From: Pyxidicoccus sp. MSG2
GTDB taxonomy: Bacteria; Myxococcota; Myxococcia; Myxococcales; Myxococcaceae
DNA: 64,000 nt
Direction of reading: 5' to 3'
Assembly (NCBI RefSeq): GCF_026626705.1
Contig: NZ_JAPNKC010000001.1
Location: 3,038,001 to 3,102,000, forward strand
Shown: positions 1 through 6,909 of the stretch, piece after piece
Layout: the number at the start of each line of letters is the position of its first letter
Numbering within the stretch: the first letter of the stretch is position 1
Position numbers and translations under genes: made by a program
Notes under the pieces: model-generated
What the model was told of the DNA's origin: nothing
What the model saw: the letters and a program-made list of their open reading frames with translations, nothing else
The model's database searches: none

Positions 1-1146
1 CGCATCCGCCAGGACCGCGGCGGCGTGCGCTTCATGGCCACGCTCGACGAGGCGCTGATGGTGTGCCTCTGGTCCCGCATCGCCATGCGCGTGCTCTACC
101 CGCTGGGCGCCTTCGAGGCCCACGGCGCGGAAGGCCTCTACGAAGCCGCCGTGAGCATCCCCTGGGAGGAGCACCTCAACCCGGACACCACCTTCGCGGT
201 GGATGCCACGCTGAAGGACAGCGAGCACAGCCACTCGGGCTTCGTGGCCCTCAAGGTGAAGGACGCGATTGTCGACCGCATCCGAAACGCGGTGGGCGCC
301 CGGCCCGACGTGAATACGAGAGACCCGGACGTGCGCGTGGTGGCGCACCTGGCGCGCGAGACGCTGTCGCTCTCGCTGGACTTGTGCGGCGAGCCCCTGC
401 ACCGGCGCGGCTACCGCGTGCGCCCCACCCCGGCGCCGCTCAAGGAGACGCTGGCCGCGGCCCTGCTGCGCGCCGCGAGCTACACGGGTGAGGAGGCGCT
501 GGTGGACCCGATGTGCGGCTCCGGCACGCTCCTCATCGAGGCGGGACTCATCGCGCGCAAGCGCGCGCCGGGCCTCAACCGCGACTTCGCGGTGGAGCGC
601 TGGCCGGAGCTGGGCACACGGGCGCGCGAGCTGCTCGCGGACCTGCGCGCGGACGCGCGGCGCAACGAGCGCAAGGTGACGGTGCCGCTCCTGGGCTTCG
701 ACAAGGACCCGGAGGCGCTGGATGCCGCCATCCGCAACGTGCGCGCGGCGAAGCTGTCGGAGGAAATCCAGCTCGCCGAGGGCGACGCGACGAAGCTCCC
801 GCCGCTGCCCGCCACGGGCGGCCTGCTCATCACCAACCCGCCCTATGGAGACCGGCTGGGCTCGGGCGGGCAGAAGGGCATGAAGAGCTTCTATTACAAG
901 CTCGGCGAGTCGCTCCGGGTGCCGGGCTGGCGCATCTGGGTGCTCTCCGGCAACCCGGCCTTCGAGAGCGCCTTCCACGCGCGTCCGTCCATGAAGCGGG
1001 ACATGTGGAACGGCCCCATCGCCTGCACGCTGCTGGGCTACCGGCCGTCGGGAGGCCCCGGCTCAGAAGCGCCGCTCGGTGCGCCGCACGAGCCGGTCGA
1101 TGTTGCCCCGGTGCGTCCACAGCATGAGGAGGAAGAGAACGGCTGA
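1..1146 (+). CDS. THUMP-type SAM-dependent RNA methyltransferase (RlmL/TrmN-like), 5' end missing
   Basis: The reading frame is open from the first base of the window, so the N-terminus is cut off. The product should transfer a methyl group from S-adenosylmethionine to guanine-N2 in rRNA or tRNA in the cytoplasm. A class I Rossmann methyltransferase fold is visible: a SAM-binding DPMCGSGT motif near residue 167 of the visible part, and the catalytic NPPYG motif near residue 276, typical of N2-guanine and N6-adenine methyltransferases. The upstream part (about residues 1-140) fits the ferredoxin-like/THUMP segment of the RlmL N-terminal half. After the conserved ACTLLGYRPS stretch the protein has about 30 extra residues that run 84 bp into the opposite-strand plsY gene. 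Whether the target is 23S rRNA G2445 or a tRNA cannot be told from the sequence. Confidence 0.85.
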   Translation, partial: RIRQDRGGVRFMATLDEALMVCLWSRIAMRVLYPLGAFEAHGAEGLYEAAVSIPWEEHLNPDTTFAVDATLKDSEHSHSGFVALKVKDAIVDRIRNAVGARPDVNTRDPDVRVVAHLARETLSLSLDLCGEPLHRRGYRVRPTPAPLKETLAAALLRAASYTGEEALVDPMCGSGTLLIEAGLIARKRAPGLNRDFAVERWPELGTRARELLADLRADARRNERKVTVPLLGFDKDPEALDAAIRNVRAAKLSEEIQLAEGDATKLPPLPATGGLLITNPPYGDRLGSGGQKGMKSFYYKLGESLRVPGWRIWVLSGNPAFESAFHARPSMKRDMWNGPIACTLLGYRPSGGPGSEAPLGAPHEPVDVAPVRPQHEEEENG

Positions 1147-1641
1147 GAGGCCGGCGTACTCCACCTCCCGGGCGGTGAAGGCCGACGTGCCCACCGCCGT
1201 GGCCCCCGCGGCCAGCGAGCCGAGCGAGCTGACGCGCCACACCGCGAGGATGAGGGCGTACACCAGTGCGGCGGCCAGCGCCGCGAAGGGCACCAGCACC
1301 ACCAGCACGCCCAGCGCGGTGGCCACGCCCTTGCCGCCGTGCAGCTTCAGCCACACCGGGTAGACGTGGCCCAGCACCGCGGACAGGCCCACCAGCACGT
1401 GCAGCGTGGGCTGTCCCGGCAACAGCCGCAGCGCCAATGCCACGGGGAGCGCGCCCTTGAGGGCGTCCAGCAGCAGCACCACGGCGCCCAGCTTCTTGCC
1501 CGCCACGCGGGTGACGTTGGTGGCGCCGATGTTGCCGCTGCCCTTCTGGCGCACGTCCACGCCACGCAGCCACCGCGTCAGCAGCACACCGAAGGGAATG
1601 GAGCCGGCGAGGTAGCCCAGCACGACGAGCGCGTATGGCAC
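1063..1641 (-). CDS. plsY: Glycerol-3-phosphate acyltransferase PlsY
   Basis: This inner-membrane enzyme uses acyl-phosphate to acylate glycerol-3-phosphate at position 1, the first step of phosphatidic acid synthesis. The 192-residue length is normal. All three PlsY signature regions are present: SGNIGATN (about residues 34-41), the GHVYPVW...HGGKGVAT segment (about residues 91-107), and a C-terminal HRGNI motif. About five hydrophobic segments are visible. The start is GTG with no clear Shine-Dalgarno sequence. The stop codon of the upstream DUF2752 gene is only about ten bases away, so the two genes are probably co-transcribed and translation may be coupled. Its 3' end overlaps the end of the convergent methyltransferase gene by 84 bp. 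Assignment is firm. Confidence 0.95.
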   Translation of the reverse strand: MPYALVVLGYLAGSIPFGVLLTRWLRGVDVRQKGSGNIGATNVTRVAGKKLGAVVLLLDALKGALPVALALRLLPGQPTLHVLVGLSAVLGHVYPVWLKLHGGKGVATALGVLVVLVPFAALAAALVYALILAVWRVSSLGSLAAGATAVGTSAFTAREVEYAGLSAVLFLLMLWTHRGNIDRLVRRTERRF

Positions 1642-1651
1642 GAAGGGGAGG

Positions 1652-2083
1652 CTACAGCAGCAGGTGGGGGAAGCGCGTCTTCACCACCACGTAGGCGTAG
1701 TTGACGACGAGGAGCATGGGCAGCGCCACCCGCACCACGTTCCACTCCCGGGGGGAGAGCTGGATTTCTGGAATGGGCATGGCGAAGACCAGGTGCAGCA
1801 CCATGACCACCGCCGCCAGGGCGAACAGGAGGGCGGCCACCGTCCCCAGGGGGTTGGCCTCCCAAGCGCCGGCGAAGTTGAAGTGCGCCACCCGGTCCGC
1901 CACCCGCGTCAGCCCGCAGCCGAGGCAGGGCCAGCCCGTCCGCTCGCGCAGCACGCATCCCCAGAAGGGGATGAGGCGCGCCACCGGGATGTAGCGGGCC
2001 ACGAGCAGCCCGACGATGCCGGCGATGCCCAGGGCATCCACGGTGCCGAAGCTGCGGTTGCGTGGGGGGATGAGGACCTTCAT
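1652..2083 (-). CDS. DUF2752 family membrane protein
   Basis: A 143-residue protein with three or four hydrophobic segments. It carries the family hallmark CxxCGxTR (here CLGCGLTR, about residues 50-57) in the loop after the first membrane span, followed by a segment that reads like HFNFAGAWEANPLG, also characteristic of DUF2752. The function of the family is unknown; the paired cysteines suggest metal or redox chemistry, but that is inference. The start chosen is the ATG at 2083, because the longer frame upstream has no recognisable protein content and would overlap the divergent DUF4920 gene region. It sits just upstream of plsY in the same direction and very probably shares its transcript. 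Confidence 0.8.
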   Translation of the reverse strand: MKVLIPPRNRSFGTVDALGIAGIVGLLVARYIPVARLIPFWGCVLRERTGWPCLGCGLTRVADRVAHFNFAGAWEANPLGTVAALLFALAAVVMVLHLVFAMPIPEIQLSPREWNVVRVALPMLLVVNYAYVVVKTRFPHLLL

Positions 2084-2172
2084 GCGCGCCTCACCGGACG
2101 GAGCGGGACAGGTGGACTCTAGTACGAGCGCCGGCTTGCCGGAGCAAGGACTTCTGGCTAAGCGTACGGCCC

Positions 2173-2727
2173 ATGAACTCGCTCCGCACGTCCCTGATGC
2201 TGCTGGTCGCCGTTCCCCTGGTCGCGCTCGCGGGTGACAAGACGCCCGCCAAGGCCCCCAAGGCCGCCGAGGGCGACTGTCACCACCCCGCCAAGGTCGA
2301 GGCACCGGCCGCCGCGCCCGCCTCCCAGGACGGCTGGAAGCTCACCCGGGGCGAGCCCATCAAGGGCACCCAGGCGGTAAAGCTGGCGGACGTGCTCGCG
2401 AAGCCCCAGGCGCACGACGGGAAGACGGTCCTGGTGGAGGGCACCGTGCGCAAGGCGTGCGAGCGCAAGGGCTGCTGGATGGAGCTGGCGGCGGACACCC
2501 AGGACAAGAGCCCGGGCGTCCGGGTGACGTTCAAGGACTACGGCTTCTTCGTCCCGCTGGACTCGGCCGGCTCGAAGGCGCGCGTGGAGGGCGTGGTGAA
2601 GGTCGCCGAGCTGAGCGACGGCAACGCGCAGCACTACGAGTCCGAGGGCGCCATCGTCCCCCGCGGCGCGGACGGCAAGCCGCGCGAGGTGCAGCTGGTG
2701 GCCACGGGCGTCGAGCTGCGCCGCTGA
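2173..2727 (+). CDS. DUF4920 domain protein, secreted
   Basis: A 184-residue protein starting with a signal peptide (about residues 1-20, hydrophobic core LMLLVAVPLVALAG), so it is exported to the periplasm. A low-complexity Lys/Pro/Ala linker follows and then a compact domain from about residue 60. That domain contains the CxxKGCWM signature seen in DUF4920 proteins, inside an OB-like fold (V.VEGTVRKACERKGCWMEL). The biochemical role of the family is not established; the OB-like fold and conserved cysteines suggest a binding function. The next gene starts nine bases after the stop, so the two may be co-transcribed. Confidence 0.75.
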   Translation: MNSLRTSLMLLVAVPLVALAGDKTPAKAPKAAEGDCHHPAKVEAPAAAPASQDGWKLTRGEPIKGTQAVKLADVLAKPQAHDGKTVLVEGTVRKACERKGCWMELAADTQDKSPGVRVTFKDYGFFVPLDSAGSKARVEGVVKVAELSDGNAQHYESEGAIVPRGADGKPREVQLVATGVELRR

Positions 2728-2736
2728 CCTGACGAC

Positions 2737-3342
2737 ATGGCGCGAAGCTTCAGCATGCGGGGCGTGCAGGGCGCGGCGGACCGCGCCGTCCAGCACGCCC
2801 GCACGTGGCTTCTGGCGACGGAGCCGGACTCCCGCGTGCACGACGTGCAGGCGGACCCGCGCTTCCAGCACCGCGGGGTGGACCTCCTCTGGGAGCTGCC
2901 CTCGGGAGAGGTGCGCGGCATCGAGGTGAAGGGCGACCGCAATGCCACCCGCCGCCGCTACTTCTTCGAGCTGGTGTCCAACCTGGAGAAGGACACACCG
3001 GGCTGCTTCCTCTACAGCGGCGCGGACCTGCTCGTGTACGTCTTCCTCTCGCAGGGCGAGCTGCACGTGCTGCCCATGCGGGCCACGCGCGAGTGGTTCC
3101 TCCCCCGCGCGAAGGAGTACCCGCTCAAGCACGCCTTCACCCAGACGGGCGCCATCCGCTACACGACGGTGGGCGCGGTGGTGTCCGTGCGTGACGTGTC
3201 GGAAGGCGTTCCCGGCGTCCTGCGCGTGCCGCTGAAGCGCGGCGGCGCGGCGAAGGAGGAGGCCGTCGCCGGACTGGAGGCGCCGCCTCCATCTGCCTCC
3301 GCCCCCAAGGACGAGGCTGGCGGCCCCGACGGTCTGGGCTGA
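2737..3342 (+). CDS. Hypothetical protein with possible PD-(D/E)XK nuclease-like core
   Basis: A 201-residue soluble protein without signal peptide or membrane segment. I do not recognise a named family. Residues about 42-71 contain an arrangement resembling the PD-(D/E)XK nuclease superfamily: an Asp in HRGVDLLWEL, a turn, and then GIEVKGD, giving D...E-x-K with usual spacing. A Tyr/Phe-rich strand region follows (SNLEKDTPGCFLYSGADLLVYVF), common in Holliday-junction-resolvase-type or restriction-like folds. The last 40 residues are Ala/Pro-rich and probably disordered. It follows the DUF4920 gene by nine bases. The nuclease reading is inference from motif spacing only. Confidence 0.65.
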   Translation: MARSFSMRGVQGAADRAVQHARTWLLATEPDSRVHDVQADPRFQHRGVDLLWELPSGEVRGIEVKGDRNATRRRYFFELVSNLEKDTPGCFLYSGADLLVYVFLSQGELHVLPMRATREWFLPRAKEYPLKHAFTQTGAIRYTTVGAVVSVRDVSEGVPGVLRVPLKRGGAAKEEAVAGLEAPPPSASAPKDEAGGPDGLG

Positions 3343-3365
3343 GCCGCGCGGGTTTCTGGCGAGGA

Positions 3366-3387
3366 GGCCCTGCGCGCACGCAGGGCC
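3366..3387. terminator. Perfect 9-bp stem-loop between convergent genes
   Basis: GGCCCTGCG, a four-base loop CGCA, then CGCAGGGCC. It lies in the 136-bp space between two convergent genes (stops at 3342 and 3479), where a bidirectional terminator is expected. No U-tract follows on either strand, so it may act as an RNA-end stabiliser or a weak terminator. Confidence 0.6.
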
Positions 3388-3478
3388 GCCTGGGAAACCC
3401 CATCCGCGCGGCGGGCATCCTGAGCGGTCGGCAGGCCCCTATCGGGTCCACCGACCGCCGCGGTTCCCTGCGAGTGGC

Positions 3479-4396
3479 TCAGCGCCCGTGGCGGTGACGC
3501 CGGTGGCCGGGGTGAATCTTGTCGTGGGCCGTCTCGAGGCGCTCCGCGATGCGCATCAGGTCCAAGAGCGACTCACGGTCGTTCTGCGCCTTGTAGATGT
3601 GCTCCAGGCGAGGGACGAGGTCCAGCGCGAGGTGCAGGTCCCCACCCTGCTCCGCCGACTCCAGCAGCGTGCGGGCCGCCGCGGCCGCGCGGCCATGGGC
3701 CTTCACGTGGATGAGGCCGTCCACGGCGAGCAGGCGGGCAATGGGGCTGCGCGAGGTGTCCTCGGTGAGCTTCGCCAGGTCGTCCGTGGCGCCGTCCAGC
3801 TCGCCGCGCGCGGCGCGGACCATGGCGCGGGAGATGCCCTTGCGGTCCGGCAGGAGGAACTCCTCCACGTCGGCGAAGGACTCCGCGTGGGCACCGTGGC
3901 CGGCGGACGCGAGCGCCTCGGCGAGGCTGTCGAACACCTCGGCCTGCTTCTCCGTGAAGGGCGCGAGCGCCTCGCGCATGAAGCGCTCCTGCGGGGCGCC
4001 GCGCTCATCCAGCGGCATGCGCGAGCGCAGGCCGTTCATCTTCTCGAGGGCGGCCGCCACCGGCGCGTCCTGCTGGCCGTCCAGCAGCAGCGCGCACGCG
4101 TGCATGAGGCCGGTGAGGGTGTCGGCCAGCTCCATGGGCGCCACCCGGTCTGGCAGCCAGCGGCGCCACAGCTCCACGGCCGCCGCCACCACGAAGTCCT
4201 TGAAGGGGCCGGTGCCCTTCCACTTCGGCCTCCACTCCTGGGCGATTCCCAGGGGGAAGGTCGTCTCCGCCAGCTTGCGGAAGTCCTCTTCGCCCACGGG
4301 AAGCCCGTAGTGGCCGAGCGTCCCCAGCAGGGCCTCCGTCGAGTACTCCTTCAGGCCCTTCTGCTGCCACGCCTTGTCCACACGCTGCGTGCTCAC
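3479..4396 (-). CDS. Hypothetical soluble protein, mostly helical
   Basis: A 305-residue protein with no signal peptide, membrane span or motif that I recognise. The GTG start at 4396 is chosen because it is preceded by a good ribosome site (GGAGAA, seven bases before), and the frame upstream of it reads as low-quality sequence. The protein is rich in Ala, Leu and Glu and looks all-helical, with short TPR-like helix pairs in the second half (about residues 170-290). The C-terminus is strongly His/Arg-rich (PGHRRHRHGR), a possible metal- or nucleic-acid-binding tail. It lies 94 bp downstream of the radical SAM gene on the same strand. Function unknown. Confidence 0.65.
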   Translation of the reverse strand: MSTQRVDKAWQQKGLKEYSTEALLGTLGHYGLPVGEEDFRKLAETTFPLGIAQEWRPKWKGTGPFKDFVVAAAVELWRRWLPDRVAPMELADTLTGLMHACALLLDGQQDAPVAAALEKMNGLRSRMPLDERGAPQERFMREALAPFTEKQAEVFDSLAEALASAGHGAHAESFADVEEFLLPDRKGISRAMVRAARGELDGATDDLAKLTEDTSRSPIARLLAVDGLIHVKAHGRAAAAARTLLESAEQGGDLHLALDLVPRLEHIYKAQNDRESLLDLMRIAERLETAHDKIHPGHRRHRHGR

Positions 4397-4490
4397 ACGG
4401 TTCTCCGCTGCCCTGGACGCCGGCCATCGGCGCCAGCGGCCTTGTAGCGGAACTCGGGGCGGCCGTGCACCGCCCACATCGCATTCCCCG

Positions 4491-6053
4491 TCAGGCGGCG
4501 GACGCCGGCGGGGTGACTTCCGGGGGCGCCACCTTGGGGACGGTGGGCCACACCACGGGGTTGCGCCGCCCATCTTCCACCCGGCGGGCGAGGTACGGCT
4601 CGCAGCCCCGCGCCTCGAAGGCGCGCTTCCAGGCCGCGAAGCTGCCCCCGGCGCGCCAGGCGTCCATGGCCGCCAGCCCGCCTTCCGGGCCGCACTGGGC
4701 CAGCATGTACTCCACCCACGCCCAGCGCGCGGAGGTGGGACGCACCTCGGCGCGCCCCCGCAAGCCCTTGCGCAGGCGCTCCAGCCGGTTCTCCACCTCG
4801 CGGATGCCCGCGAAGGGCGCCCCGTCCAGCGGCGTGTTCCGCTTGGCCACGAAGGGGGCCACGCCCAGCGCCACCGGGAGGATGCGCGACAGCTCCGCGG
4901 TGAAGCGGATCAGCTCGTCGATGTCCTCGTCGCCCTCGAAGGGCAGGCCCACCACGTTGTAGACCTTGAGCTGCTTCATCCCCGCCGTCTTGGCGAAGTT
5001 GGCGGCCCGGACAATCTGCTCTTCCGAGTGCTTGCGGTCCACCAGGTCCCGCATCCGCTGCGAGGCCCCGTCCGCTGCCACCGTGAGGTTGGTCGCCCCG
5101 CCGCGCCGGAGCTGATCCACCAACTCCTGTGTCAGCCGATCCGCCCGCAGCGAGGACACGCCCACCTCACGGCCCGAGTCGACGATGGTGCGCAGCAGCT
5201 CCACGATGCGCGGATGATCCGTCACCGCGGCGCCCACGAGACCCACCCGCTTCGCCGTCTCCGGGATGAGGGACAGCACCCGCTCCGGCGGCACCGTCCG
5301 CATGCCCCCGTTGGTGGTGCGGCGCATGACGCAGTAATGGCAGCCCCGGGAGCAGCCCCGCTCCGGCTCGATGAGGAACATGGAGCGCAGTTCGGTGTGG
5401 GGCGTGACAATCTGCGTGCGGGCGGGCAGCCGGGCGTCCGTCGCCTTGGCGACGTAGTACCGCGCCCCACCGCGTCCGGGTACCCGGAAGCCGGGGATGC
5501 GCGCCAGGTGCGCCAGCAACGCGTCCCGGTCGTCGATGGAGGCCGCCGCGTCCACCAGGACGTGGATGAGGTCCTCGGCCTCGCCCTGGACGAGCACGTC
5601 CACGAAGGGCTCGAGCGGGTCGGGATTGGAGAATGTCAGCGGCCCGCCAGCAACGATGAGCGGGTAGCCGCCGTCGCGGCGCTCCTCGGCCAGCAGGGGC
5701 AGGCCCGCCAGCTCCAGCAGCGAGAACAGGCCCGTCACCTCCAGCTCGTAGGCCACGGAGAAGGCCAGCATGTCGAAGCTGGAGACGGGGTTTTGCGACT
5801 CCCAGGTGAACAGAGGGGTGCGCGTACGCTTGAAGGCCTCCACGTCGTCCGGGAGGAAGACGCGCTCGGCGGTGGCCCCGGGGTGCTCATGCAGCTCCCG
5901 GTAGATGGCCTGGTAGCCGAGCGAGCTCATGCCCACGTGGTAGGGGCTTGGATAGCAGAGGGCCACCCGGTAGGGCGCCGCCTTGTAGAGCGTGCCCTGC
6001 TCGTCCGCCAGCAGCGAGCTGACGTGCTCAATCAGTGAGTAACGACCCTCCAA
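4491..6053 (-). CDS. B12-binding-domain radical SAM protein (TIGR03960-like)
   Basis: A 520-residue protein with two modules. Residues about 25-210 match the cobalamin-binding-like N-terminal half of this radical SAM group (conserved stretches VALCYPSPYHVGMSSLGYQ, FDMLAFSVAYELE and VAGGPL). Residues about 225-430 are the radical SAM barrel, with the iron-sulfur motif CSRGCHYC (CxxxCxxC) that binds the 4Fe-4S cluster and SAM. The in-frame extension to 6110 starts inside a strong hairpin, so I place the start at the TTG at 6053: it has GGAGG five bases before it and gives the expected N-terminus MEGRYSLIEHV. The substrate is not known. In related genomes such proteins occur near tRNA modification and ribosome genes, but no such context is visible here. 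Confidence 0.8.
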   Translation of the reverse strand: MEGRYSLIEHVSSLLADEQGTLYKAAPYRVALCYPSPYHVGMSSLGYQAIYRELHEHPGATAERVFLPDDVEAFKRTRTPLFTWESQNPVSSFDMLAFSVAYELEVTGLFSLLELAGLPLLAEERRDGGYPLIVAGGPLTFSNPDPLEPFVDVLVQGEAEDLIHVLVDAAASIDDRDALLAHLARIPGFRVPGRGGARYYVAKATDARLPARTQIVTPHTELRSMFLIEPERGCSRGCHYCVMRRTTNGGMRTVPPERVLSLIPETAKRVGLVGAAVTDHPRIVELLRTIVDSGREVGVSSLRADRLTQELVDQLRRGGATNLTVAADGASQRMRDLVDRKHSEEQIVRAANFAKTAGMKQLKVYNVVGLPFEGDEDIDELIRFTAELSRILPVALGVAPFVAKRNTPLDGAPFAGIREVENRLERLRKGLRGRAEVRPTSARWAWVEYMLAQCGPEGGLAAMDAWRAGGSFAAWKRAFEARGCEPYLARRVEDGRRNPVVWPTVPKVAPPEVTPPASAA

Positions 6054-6086
6054 TGCGCCTCCAGCAAGGTACAGCTCTGTAAACAC

Positions 6087-6135
6087 CGCGGCCCCGGTCG
6101 CCACTCCCACGTGGGGGAGGGCTGCCGGGGCCGCG
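6087..6135 (-). terminator. Nested GC-rich hairpin after the lipoprotein gene
   Basis: An 11-bp perfect inverted repeat (CGCGGCCCCGG at 6087-6097, CCGGGGCCGCG at 6125-6135) encloses a second inner palindrome around CCCACGTGGG. It lies between the stop of the minus-strand lipoprotein gene (6172) and the start of the radical SAM gene (6053). On the minus strand it is followed by a short T-rich run (GTGTTTACA), so it most likely ends the receptor-lipoprotein transcript. Confidence 0.6.
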
Positions 6136-6171
6136 TTGCGCCACCGGAAGGTGGCTCGGCTCAGCTGAGGA

Positions 6172-6879
6172 CTAGTTCGCGGAGTCGACGAACGACGGGA
6201 TGGACTTCGCCGGGACGCAGAGGTGCGCGTTGGGCGCGCACGTGACGGCGAAGTCCGGGTTCAGGCCGGAGCCCACACCGCAGGTCTCCGCGGGCACGTC
6301 CGATTCCGGGTCGCAGGGGATGGCCGGCCACTGGGCGCGAGCGACGTAGGTCGAGGTGCACCCATCCTTCGTGTACTTCAGCTCACCGGTCAGCTGCGTG
6401 CCAGGGGCGCTCGGAGCCGAGTACACCCGCACGTTGCTGAACGCGTAGGTGATGGTGGTCCTCGGCGCCGTGCCGGCCGGAGCGGCGTCCACGGTGGCGA
6501 CAGAGAAGTCCGTCGCCGCGCAGAAGTCCTCCGCATCCGCCTCCGAGGCCAGCTTGCCCGTCGCCGTCTGGAGCGACGACGCACCCGGGTCGCGGAGTGC
6601 GAGGGCCGCGAGGCCCGCGGGACGGAGGGTCAGGACGGCATTGTCCGGGTGGTCGGGGTCGACGAACTTGAACACGCCCACCGGCTCTGCCTCGGGAGGC
6701 ACCGCCGTGCAGGCCGTGCCATCCGCCAGCTTCGGCTCACCCACCAGGTCGTACTTCATCGCCCAGCTGGTAGAGTCCTGGACGAAGCAGCCAGCCTCCG
6801 GCTGCTCGAAGTCGCAACCCGACATCAGGCTGCCCACGCTGACAACGGCCAGCGCAGTCTTGAAGAGGTTCTTGGTCAT
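6172..6879 (-). CDS. Hypothetical lipoprotein, partner of the TonB-dependent receptor
   Basis: A 235-residue protein with a lipoprotein signal peptide: basic start MTKNLFK, hydrophobic core, lipobox LMSGC with Cys at about residue 22. It is therefore lipidated and likely anchored in the outer membrane. The mature part has eight or more cysteines and a beta-rich look, with no family I recognise. It starts 30 bases after the stop of the receptor gene on the same strand, which makes a two-gene operon. By analogy with SusD-like or other surface lipoproteins that sit next to TonB receptors, it may help capture or present the receptor's ligand, but it has no SusD sequence features; this is inference from position. 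A strong hairpin follows the gene. Confidence 0.75.
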   Translation of the reverse strand: MTKNLFKTALAVVSVGSLMSGCDFEQPEAGCFVQDSTSWAMKYDLVGEPKLADGTACTAVPPEAEPVGVFKFVDPDHPDNAVLTLRPAGLAALALRDPGASSLQTATGKLASEADAEDFCAATDFSVATVDAAPAGTAPRTTITYAFSNVRVYSAPSAPGTQLTGELKYTKDGCTSTYVARAQWPAIPCDPESDVPAETCGVGSGLNPDFAVTCAPNAHLCVPAKSIPSFVDSAN

Positions 6880-6909
6880 GTGACTTGGGGTTCCGTGGAT
6901 GGCTTGGGA

